A DNA stretch of 64,000 nucleotides, from the NCBI GenBank assembly GCA_964530625.1, contig CAZHAK010000001.1, forward strand, positions 62,001 through 126,000, read 5' to 3'. Under the pieces are notes generated by a model. That model was given only the letters and a program-made list of their open reading frames with translations, ran no database searches and was not told where the DNA came from. The DNA is from JABWCQ01 sp964530625. GTDB taxonomy: Bacteria > Electryoneota > RPQS01. A program made the position numbers and the translations under genes. Of the stretch, positions 15,803-24,237 are shown piece after piece; position 1 is the stretch's first letter, and each line of letters begins with the position of its first letter.

Positions 15803-17479
15803 ATGGCGGCACTATTAATGGCGGCCATGCTTGTGGGATCGCTTGGCATTGTCCGAGGCTCAATTCTGCACGTCCCGCAAGACTATCCGACTATTTACCT
15901 AGCCACAACACTCGCCTTGGAGCAAGACACGATACTGCTGGATCATGGCGAATACAGCGAGACGGTCGTAATTCCCGCAATGGGCCTTGTCTACGCGGGG
16001 CCTTTTCTAATAAGCGGCGACACAGCAGATATCGCAACTTGCACATGGAAAGGCGTCATGAACGGTGACGATTCTCTCCGCTGTCTGGAGACAATAGGTA
16101 CAGGCGGCAATCTTCCTAATACATCGTTCATAGGCATTCGATTCGTCGGGATCACGCACAGTCTTGATTATGGAGGCGCAATTCTCGCCCAACATCAGTC
16201 CATCGAAATTGAACATTGCGCTTTCGACTCGTGTGCGGCAGGCTTTGGCGGTGCCATTGGAGTCATAGAAGGTTCTGCGTCTCTAACAGACTGCAGATTC
16301 AACAACTGCGGTCATTTTAGCGCGGCAGCGATTCTATACTTGCGCGGAGCACAGGTAGAGGTTCGGGAGTCGTACGTAATGAACAGCAGATCGTATGAAG
16401 AACTAGACGAAATTCCGCAGCAGTTCACAGTCCATTCCGGAAACTTGGAATTGAGGCGCTGCACGCTGACACAGCTGGGTTTTAATCACTATCCCGGCGG
16501 AACGACAGTTGTCTCAGTTGGGAAGCCGCCAGACTCAATTGCAATAGTGGATTGCAACATCTTTCAGAATCAGATCACGCGACTTGTCCGGTACGGAGGT
16601 TTCCAAATTGATTTCTTAAGAGTCGACTCAAACCACTTCCATGACAACGCGTTAAGGACATCACTATACAGCCAGGATTCTTCTGATTCATTGACTAAGT
16701 TCCAAGCGGTCGGGAATATATTTGAGCGGTTTTCGCCTATCGAGGGTTACTTGATGCATGGACTTTTTGCTCTTGATACATCTACTCGCCACGAAACACG
16801 AATCGAACGAAATTTTATTTCCGATATTCACGGCGGCCACACGTCGTTCTGCAGTATCTGGGGAGATAATCCTGACCTGCGGATAGTACGGGGTAACTAT
16901 GTGGAGAATTGCTCAAATTCTTCATTTACGTGGCCACCATCGGGACAAGTCCTGACTCTAGGAACGGGAGACGGCGAGCTTGAACAGAATATATTTGGGG
17001 GAAACGAAGGATACGCAGTTTTTCAAGGCAATTTAGAAATGACCTCCTACGCTCGCCATAACTACTGGAATTCCGCAAGCGGCCCGTATGATTCAATCGG
17101 GAATCGGGGTGGGCAGGGAGACACGGTAGAATGGCGCGTGATTTATCAGCCCTGGGCGATGGACACGAGCTTCATGTCGGCCACACCAGAACCGCGAGAG
17201 CCGGCTGAAGTGCCGAACAGTTTTATCGGCACTACTTATCCCAATCCGTTTAACGGACAGGTAACGATTGAGTTTGTCGTGCGGATGGATCAGGAGATAT
17301 CACTCGACGTGTATGACCTAACCGGGCGGCACGTGGCGACGGTTTTTGACGGCAGAATGCGCAAGGGAGTTCACATAAGAAACTGGAATCCGGAGTCGCA
17401 AGCCAGCGGAATTTACTTCGCGAGACTGGTCGGCGCGGACGGTGCGCGCTCGACGACGAAGCTGATGTATTTGAAATAG
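15803..17479 (+). CDS. Secreted parallel beta-helix protein with PNPFN sorting domain
   Basis: 558 residues starting at the ATG one base after the upstream stop. A signal peptide (to about residue 24) precedes ILHVPQDYPTIYLATTLALEQDTILLDHGEYSETVVI, the typical first coil of pectin-lyase-like beta-helices. Asn- and Cys-containing repeats (IEHCAFDSCAAGFGGAIGV, LTDCRFNNCGHF, LRVDSNHFHDN) fill about residues 60-430. ARHNYWNSASGPYDSIGN with GQGDTVEWRVIYQPWAMDT closes the helix. The last ~85 residues (YPNPFNGQVTIEF, DLTGRHVATVFDG, SGIYFARL) form the C-terminal sorting domain of type IX-like secretion. Likely a surface-attached or released protein binding or cutting polysaccharide; no catalytic residues can be identified. 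It is a paralogue of 28291-29820. Confidence 0.85.
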   Translation: MAALLMAAMLVGSLGIVRGSILHVPQDYPTIYLATTLALEQDTILLDHGEYSETVVIPAMGLVYAGPFLISGDTADIATCTWKGVMNGDDSLRCLETIGTGGNLPNTSFIGIRFVGITHSLDYGGAILAQHQSIEIEHCAFDSCAAGFGGAIGVIEGSASLTDCRFNNCGHFSAAAILYLRGAQVEVRESYVMNSRSYEELDEIPQQFTVHSGNLELRRCTLTQLGFNHYPGGTTVVSVGKPPDSIAIVDCNIFQNQITRLVRYGGFQIDFLRVDSNHFHDNALRTSLYSQDSSDSLTKFQAVGNIFERFSPIEGYLMHGLFALDTSTRHETRIERNFISDIHGGHTSFCSIWGDNPDLRIVRGNYVENCSNSSFTWPPSGQVLTLGTGDGELEQNIFGGNEGYAVFQGNLEMTSYARHNYWNSASGPYDSIGNRGGQGDTVEWRVIYQPWAMDTSFMSATPEPREPAEVPNSFIGTTYPNPFNGQVTIEFVVRMDQEISLDVYDLTGRHVATVFDGRMRKGVHIRNWNPESQASGIYFARLVGADGARSTTKLMYLK

Positions 17480-17499
17480 AGACTGGTTGTTAAGAGATT

Positions 17500-17531
17500 A
17501 AAAGCGCCGCTTTGGTTGAAGCGGCGCTTTT
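17500..17531. terminator. Bidirectional terminator between convergent genes
   Basis: AAAAGCGCCGCTT (17500-17512), loop TGGTTG, AAGCGGCGCTTTT (17519-17531). It serves the beta-helix gene on + and the PLP enzyme on -. Confidence 0.9.
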
Positions 17532-17553
17532 GTATTACAGAGTTCTTAAGCCG

Positions 17554-18816
17554 TTAATTGTTCGATAGGGCTTCTTCCAAGTCAGCGATCAAATCTTCGA
17601 TTTCTTCGATACCGACCGAAATCCGAATCAGGTTGTCCGTGATGCCGGCATGAGCGCGGGCTTCGGGAGTCATGGACGCATGAGTCATCGAAGCCGGGTG
17701 TTGAATCAATGAATCCACGCAACCCAAACTCACGGCCAGCGTATGCAGATGCACATTGTTGAGCACGCGCTTGGCCGCTTCGTAGTCGCCGTCAATTTCA
17801 AACGAAATCATGCCGCCGGGCAATAACATTTGTCGGTTGGCCAGATGATGCTGCGGAAATCCGGGCAGGCCGGGATAGTAAACATGTTTAATACGCGGAT
17901 GCTTGGCCAACCATTCGGCCATGGCCTGCGCGTTTCTGCAATGCCGCTCCATTCTCAGCGGCAGGGTCTTCATGCCCATGTTCAGCAGCCACGTGTCGAA
18001 CGGCGAGGGACACGCGCCGATGTCTTTCATCGTGTGAAAGAGTTCTTCCTTGATCCATTCGTGCCGCGTGGTCAACGAGCCGCCGATCAGCGCACCGTGG
18101 CCGGACAAATATTTCGTAGTGCTGTGCATGACCACATCTGCGCCGAGCGAAAGCGGCTGTTGTAAATAGGGCGTGGCGAAAGTATTATCCACCGCCACGA
18201 CAATCTCAGGATTCACTGCGCGCACAATCTTCACAGCTTCGGCGATGTCGGTAATTTCGAGCAGCGGATTGGTCGGTGTTTCGAAAAACAACATCTTTGC
18301 CGCAGGATTGCCGGTGATCGCTTGTTTCAACTCCTCGGGTTTGCCCGTATTGACGACCACAGTCTTGACGCCGAATTTTGGCAGCATCGTCGTGAAGAAG
18401 TCATCCGTTGAGCCATAAAGAGTTTCGCCGCGCAACAGCGTGTCGCCCGGCTGGAGCAGCGCAAACGAAAGCGAGGTGATGGCGGCCATGCCGGAGGAAT
18501 AGAGCAACGAGGCGATGCAGCTATCGGGGTCAGCGAGTTTGACGTCGCGTCCTTCAAGCGCGTTCAGTTTTGCTTCCGCGACGACGACAGTCGGATTGCC
18601 GAGCCGGGTGTAAATATATCCGGGCGAGCGCCGCGCAAATAAATCAGCGCCCTCTTCGGCGCTGTCGAATGTGAACGTCGAGGTGGCAAAGATCGCGTTC
18701 GTGTGACTTTTTAGTTTCGGTTGGCCGATTTTTTCGCCTGCATGCAGGCAACGGGTACCGAACCCGTAACGCAAGTAGAATGCTTCAATGGCATCCCTTA
18801 AATTAGAATCTTCCAT
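17554..18816 (-). CDS. Cys/Met-metabolism PLP enzyme (methionine gamma-lyase / cystathionine gamma-synthase family)
   Basis: The 420-residue protein has all landmarks of the trans-sulfuration fold type I family: GFGTRCLHAG (18-27), YTRLGNPT (69-76), SSGMAAI (107-113) for phosphate binding, the Tyr of ETLYGST (Tyr134) that stacks on PLP, Asp210 (AVDNTFATPYLQQPLSLGAD), and Lys235 in HSTTKYLSGH forming the Schiff base. The C-terminal HPGL-type stretch reads HVYYPGLPGFPQHHLA. Members carry out gamma-elimination of methionine or gamma-replacement on activated homoserine with cysteine or sulfide. Which one cannot be decided here, as no met genes are adjacent. The closest neighbour upstream is an AhpD-like protein, with a small hairpin between (18824-18837). 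Confidence 0.9.
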   Translation of the reverse strand: MEDSNLRDAIEAFYLRYGFGTRCLHAGEKIGQPKLKSHTNAIFATSTFTFDSAEEGADLFARRSPGYIYTRLGNPTVVVAEAKLNALEGRDVKLADPDSCIASLLYSSGMAAITSLSFALLQPGDTLLRGETLYGSTDDFFTTMLPKFGVKTVVVNTGKPEELKQAITGNPAAKMLFFETPTNPLLEITDIAEAVKIVRAVNPEIVVAVDNTFATPYLQQPLSLGADVVMHSTTKYLSGHGALIGGSLTTRHEWIKEELFHTMKDIGACPSPFDTWLLNMGMKTLPLRMERHCRNAQAMAEWLAKHPRIKHVYYPGLPGFPQHHLANRQMLLPGGMISFEIDGDYEAAKRVLNNVHLHTLAVSLGCVDSLIQHPASMTHASMTPEARAHAGITDNLIRISVGIEEIEDLIADLEEALSNN

Positions 18817-18842
18817 AACAGAACGGGCCTTCGCCCGCTAAA

Positions 18843-19202
18843 CTATACTTTTGAATTAATACTTTGCTTTTCTAACTCATCTAAGAACTCGACGGCTCTG
18901 CGCATATGGGGAACGACGATAGATCCGCCGACGATTAAACCGACCGAGAAGATATCAAAAAATTCTTTGACCGTAACTCCTAATTTGTGACATTCCAGGA
19001 CATGATACTTGATACAGTCGTCGCAGCGCAGGACAAGTGAGGCGACGAGGCCGAGCATTTCTTTGGTTTTGCGATCGAGCGTGCCGTCTTGATACGTCAG
19101 CGTATCCACGCCGAAGAAGCGCTTGACCGCCTGATGATCTTCTGCGAGAATGCGCTGGTTCATACGCGCGCGGTAGCTCTCGAACTCTGTTAAAATGGAC
19201 AT
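18843..19202 (-). CDS. Carboxymuconolactone decarboxylase / AhpD-like protein
   Basis: The ATG at 19202 gives MSILTEFESYRARMNQRI, 119 residues. A TTG nine codons upstream would overlap the preceding gene. RKTKEMLGLVASLVLRCDDCIKYHVLECHKLGVTVKEFFD is the diagnostic helix pair of the CMD family, with CDDC (Cys-x-x-Cys) and the nearby His of the AhpD redox/proton-relay site. Such single-domain proteins form oligomers and act as peroxidase-linked disulfide reductases, or are of unknown role. The motif is intact, so a redox function is likelier than lactone decarboxylation. It lies between a secreted PPC-domain protein (17 bases upstream) and the PLP enzyme downstream. Confidence 0.85.
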   Translation of the reverse strand: MSILTEFESYRARMNQRILAEDHQAVKRFFGVDTLTYQDGTLDRKTKEMLGLVASLVLRCDDCIKYHVLECHKLGVTVKEFFDIFSVGLIVGGSIVVPHMRRAVEFLDELEKQSINSKV

Positions 19203-19219
19203 GCTGAGTCTGGTTTTGT

Positions 19220-20221
19220 TTATTCGCAAATGCTGCGAACACGATAGAAGCGGCGAGTCAAGGCGAATCCCAACGGATCCTGCCAGAACGATTCGGTCGT
19301 GGTGGCTAAGGCTTCAAAGGGCCCCTCCCCGCCATTCGCCTGTTCAATCAGAAAATAGTCTGCTTCCGGGACTTCAGGCCAATCGAGAAACGGAAAACCG
19401 CCTACGCTGAAGATTATCAGGTTTTGCGGCGCGGGGCAATTCTGCAGGAGCGGGATAATTTCAATTGAAAATTCGCCGGATTGATTAGCAGCGGTGCCTT
19501 CCACGTAAATATAGTAAGTTTGCGCCTGCAATCCAAACACGGATAAGTCAGCGCCTTGTTCACAATTTCCTTCAAAGGAGTCATCCATTAAGCCACCAAC
19601 GCAAAACAAGATAAGCTGCACTCGAGCATTAAAACCGTCTGAGCAAACGCGAATGAAAACGTCGCCGGGTGTTGCGAGCGAGAGTTGATAGAACACGTCA
19701 GGCGAGGCTGTGCCGATTTCACTGCCCGCTCCGAAGGTGGAACTTTCGTCGTAGTATGGAAAGAACGTTACCGGGCGCGCTGCAGAACACAGATCATGCG
19801 GACCGCTTTGCAGTGTCATGCACTCGACAGTCAGCGTGTATCCTCCTGTTGAGGAGCCGGAGGGGTCAACCACTTGCAAGTAACAAAGCTGATTGAATGG
19901 CAGGAAGGCGCCGAGGGCTGAAAACTCGCCCGGCCCGCTATCATCATTGATGCCGAGCAGAGCGTAAGTGCTGTCATACAAGAGTATGACAGTATTTTCA
20001 TTTGTGCCGCAACTGAAGGTGCGGAAGTAAATCGAGTCGCCGCCCGGCACAAAGAGACGAAAGAAATCACCGTCGCTAATGTCAAGGTGCGCGCACAACA
20101 CGGTATCCCCGCACTCAATCAGGTTTGCTTGCGCAAAACCGTTGTTCGGTTCCTGTTCGCTGACGATGCGCGCGTGAACAGCTGCTGACATAAGCACACA
20201 AGTCAAGATGAGAAATCGCAT
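19220..20221 (-). CDS. Secreted protein with two PPC-like beta-sandwich domains
   Basis: 333 residues from ATG 20221 (a GTG one codon earlier overlaps the upstream stop). A signal peptide (to about residue 19, VHARI) precedes SEQEPNNGFAQANLIECGDTVLCAHLDISDGDFFRLFVPGGDSIYFRT, the hallmark opening of the bacterial pre-peptidase C-terminal (PPC) domain: E-x-E-x-N-x-x-x-x-A, D-x-D-x-F. A second sandwich follows (SEIGTASPDVFYQLSLATPGDVFIRVCSDGFNARVQL). The last 60 residues (NLIIFSVGGFPFLDWPEVPEADYFLIEQA) resemble a fibronectin III strand set. There is no PNPFN tag. PPC domains are usually attached to secreted peptidases, but no protease domain is present here. It follows the beta-helix gene by two bases, so the two are an operon. 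Confidence 0.75.
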   Translation of the reverse strand: MRFLILTCVLMSAAVHARIVSEQEPNNGFAQANLIECGDTVLCAHLDISDGDFFRLFVPGGDSIYFRTFSCGTNENTVILLYDSTYALLGINDDSGPGEFSALGAFLPFNQLCYLQVVDPSGSSTGGYTLTVECMTLQSGPHDLCSAARPVTFFPYYDESSTFGAGSEIGTASPDVFYQLSLATPGDVFIRVCSDGFNARVQLILFCVGGLMDDSFEGNCEQGADLSVFGLQAQTYYIYVEGTAANQSGEFSIEIIPLLQNCPAPQNLIIFSVGGFPFLDWPEVPEADYFLIEQANGGEGPFEALATTTESFWQDPLGFALTRRFYRVRSICE

Positions 20222-20223
20222 CA

Positions 20224-21888
20224 CTATTTAAGTAATGTAAGTTTGGTATGCGCGCGCCACTTTCCGGCGCGTAACGTGGCAATGTAGGTTCCACTGGCGA
20301 AGCTGTTTGCGTTCCACTCGATTGCGTGTTCGCCTGCGGGCAATTTTCTGTTCAATAGTTGTGCAACTTCGCGACCTTGGATGTCGGTGATCTCTAAAGA
20401 AACGAGTTGATCGGACGGCAGCGCAAACGAAATTGTTGTTGACGGGTTGAAGGGGTTTGGGTATGCGGGGTTCAGGGTGAAGTCGTTCGGCAGGCGAGGA
20501 GATTCATCTGCGGGAGTGCCTTGATCGAGAATGGCCACGCGCGCTGGGTTTTCAGAGTCGGCATCGTCGTGATAAACGAGCATCGTGTCAAGCAGTGCGA
20601 GTTCACTGAAGTTCACGGATTCTAAAACGAGAACCATATTTGTAACGGGGTCGATAACCTCAGGGTAGTTAATTACGCTGAACCATTGCTGCCCAATAAA
20701 AGTGATGCTGTCAATGTGCAATAGCGCCGTACCGCGATTGTAGACCGTCACATCACCTTCGCGCGGAGGAATTAGGCCCACGAAGTCAGAAAAAGCGACA
20801 GGTAATTGAATTCTCGGTCCCCCAAACTCGGGGAACTCTCCCGCTCCCGGTCCGCCGTAACAGCCCATGTCATTGCGCGAGCTGTCAGCGTCGTTCCATT
20901 GCGAATCCGGATGGCCGGAATTTATGCACGGTGAACCAGCTTCCAGCAAAAGATTCTGTAAAGAGAAAAGAGGGTACTCATTGATATTGTCAGTCCCTGC
21001 GAATCCACCTTGCACGCAACAGTAGTCGAGATGCAGGTTCACTGCCGTTCCTCCGACTTGCTGTGAGCCGCTGTTGGCGCGATTGCCCCAGACAATGTTT
21101 CCATGACCATTCAATACTCCTGCGAACAAACGAATGCCGCCTCCGCTCTGCACGCTTTCATTACCAACGATAGTGTTGTTGATGAGCGTTGTTGTGTGCC
21201 CTGCACCGCCCATCCAAAGCCCACCACCGCCGTAGGTTTGACCGCCGGAGTTGTTTGCAATGACATTGTTGAACAACTCACCGTCAGCGAAAAAACTCAC
21301 TACTCCGCCGCCGTATTTGCCGGAGTTGCGCATTATGACGTTGTTGCGAATCGTCGGCGCGCAATAGCCGTAGCGAATTCCGCCTCCGCCCGAACTTAAC
21401 GCACCGGGCACGGTGCGCGACGCCTCATTATCAATAATGTAATTGAAGGCAATCAGCGGATTGGAACTTTCGATGATTATTCCGCCGCCTTCGACATAGA
21501 ATTGATTGTCATCCTGATCACGGAACTTCGTGCCTGTACCGCCGGTTATGGTGAAGCCGATTAACGCGGTCGTGGAATCTTCTCCGCTGATAATGCATAC
21601 GACGCTGCCGGTGTCACTGTGTACGGGTTCACTCCCGTCCAGGATGGTGGCGTGAATATGTTCAAGGTTTTGGTCTAACAGGAAATGACTGGCAACAACG
21701 ATGTTGCGGCCACGAAAATTTAAGTTCTCGACATATGTTCCGTCGGCGACGAGCACGGTGTCGCCGTGCGAGCTAGCGAGAATGGCTTGTTGAACTGTAG
21801 AATAATCTACGGGGACATGTAGAATCTCAGCATGGGTCATTACACTGACGAAGAGAGTGAGTAGTGCGGGCAAAACGGGCGTTCTCAT
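20224..21888 (-). CDS. Secreted right-handed beta-helix protein with PNPFN sorting domain
   Basis: ATG 21888 is selected for the AAAGGAGTG site just upstream; 554 residues. A signal peptide (MRTPVLPALLTLFVSVMTHAE) precedes ILHVPVDYSTVQQAILASSHGDTVLVADGTYVENL. Helical coils rich in Gly and Asn then follow (GGGIIIESSNPLIAFNYI, GGGIRYGYCAPTIRNNVIMRN, GGGGLWMGGAGHTTTLINNTIVGN), a typical 'choice-of-anchor' or nosD-like helix to about residue 300, with LEAGSPCINSGHPDS and DMGCYGGPGAG, common in FCB secreted proteins. A beta-sandwich (about 310-440) leads to AYPNPFNPSTTISFALPSDQLVSLEI and SGTYIATLRAGKWRAHTKLTLLK, the sorting domain. Expected on the cell surface or in the medium; function unknown. 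A good promoter lies at 21928-21956. Confidence 0.85.
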   Translation of the reverse strand: MRTPVLPALLTLFVSVMTHAEILHVPVDYSTVQQAILASSHGDTVLVADGTYVENLNFRGRNIVVASHFLLDQNLEHIHATILDGSEPVHSDTGSVVCIISGEDSTTALIGFTITGGTGTKFRDQDDNQFYVEGGGIIIESSNPLIAFNYIIDNEASRTVPGALSSGGGGIRYGYCAPTIRNNVIMRNSGKYGGGVVSFFADGELFNNVIANNSGGQTYGGGGLWMGGAGHTTTLINNTIVGNESVQSGGGIRLFAGVLNGHGNIVWGNRANSGSQQVGGTAVNLHLDYCCVQGGFAGTDNINEYPLFSLQNLLLEAGSPCINSGHPDSQWNDADSSRNDMGCYGGPGAGEFPEFGGPRIQLPVAFSDFVGLIPPREGDVTVYNRGTALLHIDSITFIGQQWFSVINYPEVIDPVTNMVLVLESVNFSELALLDTMLVYHDDADSENPARVAILDQGTPADESPRLPNDFTLNPAYPNPFNPSTTISFALPSDQLVSLEITDIQGREVAQLLNRKLPAGEHAIEWNANSFASGTYIATLRAGKWRAHTKLTLLK

Positions 21889-21927
21889 AAGCACTCCTTT
21901 AAGGGGTGAAACCGGGGACCCGTCACT

Positions 21928-21956
21928 AAGATACACTCTGGAAAAGACTGCGTCAA
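21928..21956 (-). promoter_or_regulatory. Sigma70-like promoter for the beta-helix/PPC operon
   Basis: On the minus strand TTGACG (complement of 21951-21956), 17 bases, TATCTT (complement of 21928-21933), 40 bases before ATG 21888. Confidence 0.65.
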
Positions 21957-21977
21957 GGGCTTCTAATACGCAACAAA

Positions 21978-21995
21978 GGCGACCCAGTGGTCGCC
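21978..21995 (-). terminator. Intrinsic terminator after the basic secreted protein gene
   Basis: GGCGACC (21978-21984), loop CAGT, GGTCGCC (21989-21995). On the minus strand it is followed by TTTGTT. Confidence 0.7.
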
Positions 21996-22020
21996 CTTGA
22001 ACATTCGAACAATGTTGGGT

Positions 22021-22881
22021 TTACTTGCGAGCCCAGGTTTTCTTGGTTGAAGTCGTTTCTTTGCGGCTCGATTTTGTCGCCGACTTGCTGCTGCGGCTGC
22101 TGACCTTCGACGGGGCCTTCTCTACCGTTCGAGGCTTCTCAACGCGCGTACTAAAGCTGCGACGGTCGTTGTCTTTGCGGGGAGATTTTTCAATATAGCG
22201 CGGCTTTTCGATTTGCACATTAAAACCTCCGCCAGCCGGAGTGTCCTTGCGGTTGTCGTTGTCACCATAGTTGTAGCCACCGCCTCCATTGTTGTCGCGA
22301 CGACCTCCGCGGTCATCATCGCGACCACGATCCCGGCCACGGTCGTCATCTCGTCCGTGGTGTCCCGAGCGCCAATGCCTGTGCCAGTCGTGACGGTCAT
22401 AGCAGCCGGCGTACCACGGACGGTAGTGGAAGTAGTAAGGCCTGTGGCAATGCCAGAATTGTCCGCCGATCACAAAATGGATATTGAAGAACGAACGAGT
22501 CGGTCTCCAGTCTCGCTCGCAATAGTCCCGGTCGGACCAGCGCGGGAAGCCATAGCTATCGCACAGGTCGTAGGTGAAATTGCGTCCGCGAATTTCGCCC
22601 GCATAGCAGTAGTCGTCATAGCGATCCTGCCAGGCAATGATCGTGACATAAATGCCGCTGCGCAACCGATATCCCTGATCTTCCCAGTACCAGGCGGGGC
22701 CGAGATGCACGCGATAGAGTTCACCGCAATCATCCTCGATATAGGCAATCTGTCCGCGAATGGATTCGACGTATCCTTCGATACGGATTCGTTCGAGATC
22801 CCCGTCGCGGCTACGAGCTTGTGCGGCAGATGCAATCAGCAACGTGCACAGCAAGCCTGTGAGTAATACAGTCCTTTTCAT
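22021..22881 (-). CDS. Secreted OB-fold-like protein with long Arg/Asp/Gly- and Lys/Ser-rich tail
   Basis: 286 residues: a signal peptide (to AQA, about 22), then a compact domain RIRIEGYVESIRGQIAYIEDDCGELYRVHLGPAWYWEDQGYRLRSGIYVTII (30-85), resembling a small OB-fold, with many Trp, Tyr and Cys. A His/Tyr/Trp-rich segment follows (FHYRPWYAGCYDRHDWHRH, about 150-170), then low-complexity DDDRGRDRGRDDDRGG and a Lys/Ser/Arg-rich end. The tail is highly charged and probably disordered. Such proteins may bind metal (His/Cys), nucleic acid or an anionic surface polymer. I know no family for the whole. Upstream by 35 bases is another basic secreted gene, and both probably share one transcript ending at 21978-21995. 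Confidence 0.65.
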   Translation of the reverse strand: MKRTVLLTGLLCTLLIASAAQARSRDGDLERIRIEGYVESIRGQIAYIEDDCGELYRVHLGPAWYWEDQGYRLRSGIYVTIIAWQDRYDDYCYAGEIRGRNFTYDLCDSYGFPRWSDRDYCERDWRPTRSFFNIHFVIGGQFWHCHRPYYFHYRPWYAGCYDRHDWHRHWRSGHHGRDDDRGRDRGRDDDRGGRRDNNGGGGYNYGDNDNRKDTPAGGGFNVQIEKPRYIEKSPRKDNDRRSFSTRVEKPRTVEKAPSKVSSRSSKSATKSSRKETTSTKKTWARK

Positions 22882-22916
22882 CGTTGTTCTCTCCTTCAGA
22901 CATAAATCAAGCTGTG

Positions 22917-23414
22917 TTATAGCGCGCGCGGTTGTCGTTTACCGTCGCGGAAGCGCATGTGCTGTCGCGGTGCCATGGGCTGATCAGGGTTCATCCCCGG
23001 TCCGAAGTTCTTATTTTGGAATCGCCGATTCTGTTGTGGTCCGGCGTGGCAATCCGGGTTCTGGCCAAAGCCGAACTGCGGGTTTCGTAAATGCTGGCGG
23101 TCACGCATCTGCGGGGCAGGCCCCCACGCACGATTTGAGCCGGACTCCGGGCCGAAACGCTGCATATGCAGTTGCTTCATATTCTTCTGCGCAAGGCCCT
23201 GATGCCACTCAGCCCTTTGGCGATATCTCTGAGACATATTCTTATGTTTATTGGATTTGCGAAGAAGTTTACGCTCTTTTTTTGATAATTCTTTACGGAC
23301 CTCCGGCTTGCCGTCGTTTTTGGTCGCACTCATTGAATTATCAGACTGAGCGAAGGCCGATCCGTTTAGCAAAAAGCCGCTGAGGGCGATGATAATCAAG
23401 CATTGGGCTTTCAT
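22917..23414 (-). CDS. Small basic secreted protein, Asn/Gln/Arg/Met-rich
   Basis: 165 residues with a signal peptide (ending SAFAQ, about 23). A helical, Lys-rich stretch (EVRKELSKKERKLLRKSNKHKN, about 38-60) is followed by a low-complexity region of Asn/Gln/Phe/Gly/Arg (NPQFGFGQNPDC, NRRFQNKNFGPGMNPDQP). No domain is recognised. The strong positive charge, lack of cysteine pairs and pairing with another basic secreted protein suggest binding to an anionic partner such as polysaccharide, DNA or silica, which is only a guess. Ribosome site: AGGACGGGA just before the ATG. A weak promoter-like pair, TTGACC and TTACAG with an 18-base gap, lies at 23440-23469 on the minus strand. Confidence 0.6.
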   Translation of the reverse strand: MKAQCLIIIALSGFLLNGSAFAQSDNSMSATKNDGKPEVRKELSKKERKLLRKSNKHKNMSQRYRQRAEWHQGLAQKNMKQLHMQRFGPESGSNRAWGPAPQMRDRQHLRNPQFGFGQNPDCHAGPQQNRRFQNKNFGPGMNPDQPMAPRQHMRFRDGKRQPRAL

Positions 23415-23703
23415 GGGTCCCGTCCTTTTATTAGGGTTTCTGTAAGTTTAGACAGCGCCATGGGGTCAATGGTTTAACGGCGATTTTCCTCTCCGGATTG
23501 GGGGCAGAGCCGGAGAACGAAGATTGGCACAGTCAAAAAAGTTGGTAAGCCCAATATCTATAATATGAAGCGTTGCGACATGAGGAAGCTCTCGCAATTT
23601 GCGATGTTGCAGAAAGACGTGCACTTGAGCATAAATCTTGTAACTTTGACAGTTGAGGAGTTTTGCTAAAAAATCAGGTTACGCAAAAGGCAAAGGAGTG
23701 AGT

Positions 23704-24210
23704 ATGGAGTATTCAATTTCACAGGTACTGTTCGACTGGCTCAGCCAAAAAAGGTTAGTCTCGGCAGTTGCAAGGAGAATGGGAATGAACGAGAGCACAC
23801 TGTTGTCGCAGCTTCGTCCGAGCACGAACACGGCGAAGTTTTCCGCGGATGATTTGCTGCCGCTTTGCGACGCGATTCGCGAGGCAGGGTACGGAGAAGA
23901 GATGATCGGGATTTTGAAAGAGTATTCGGAGCGGCTTATCGGGGGCATAAAGTCTACACCGGATACGTCGGACTTACAGAATCAGATGGTCAAGCTGATG
24001 GGTGCGATTGGCAGCATCTCGGCGCAAATCAGCGACAAGGCGCGTCACTCGAAAGAAAAAGATTTGGTTGTCTTACTCAACAAATTGAGAACAGAAGTAT
24101 TGCCGATAGTAGTTCAGCTTGAGGCCGAGCTTGACGATCGGCTGCGCAAGGTGCGCAAAAAAGGTACAGAGCCGGGATTGGAAGGCGGCACACCAGCTCT
24201 TGACCACTAA
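23704..24210 (+). CDS. Helix-turn-helix protein resembling phage CII-type regulators
   Basis: ATG 23704 follows AAAGGAGTG, a near-perfect ribosome site; the upstream extension of the frame is not needed. The 168-residue protein has an N-terminal HTH, QVLFDWLSQKRLVSAVARRMGMNESTLLSQLRPS (about 6-39), then SADDLLPLCDAIREAGYGEEMIGILKEY. This is the layout of phage regulatory protein CII/CP76 (helix-turn-helix plus a helix with LxxLCxAI). A helical C-terminal half (about 85-155) looks like a coiled coil for oligomerisation. It is the first gene of a compact + strand cassette (23704-25776), surrounded on both sides by minus-strand genes. No other phage gene is present, so it is probably a domesticated regulator. 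Confidence 0.6.
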   Translation: MEYSISQVLFDWLSQKRLVSAVARRMGMNESTLLSQLRPSTNTAKFSADDLLPLCDAIREAGYGEEMIGILKEYSERLIGGIKSTPDTSDLQNQMVKLMGAIGSISAQISDKARHSKEKDLVVLLNKLRTEVLPIVVQLEAELDDRLRKVRKKGTEPGLEGGTPALDH

Positions 24211-24237
24211 CTAAAAACGTGTTAAGGGAGAAGAAAC

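Noticed and set aside
18824..18837. Short hairpin CGGGC-CTTC-GCCCG before the PLP enzyme, considered as a SAM riboswitch
   Set aside because: The whole leader is only 26 bases, far too short for a riboswitch; at most a small translational hairpin.
22213..22866. A 217-codon plus-strand frame rich in Val/Ile/Ala
   Set aside because: Antisense to the Arg/Asp-rich tail of the secreted protein at 22021-22881; composition follows from that bias.
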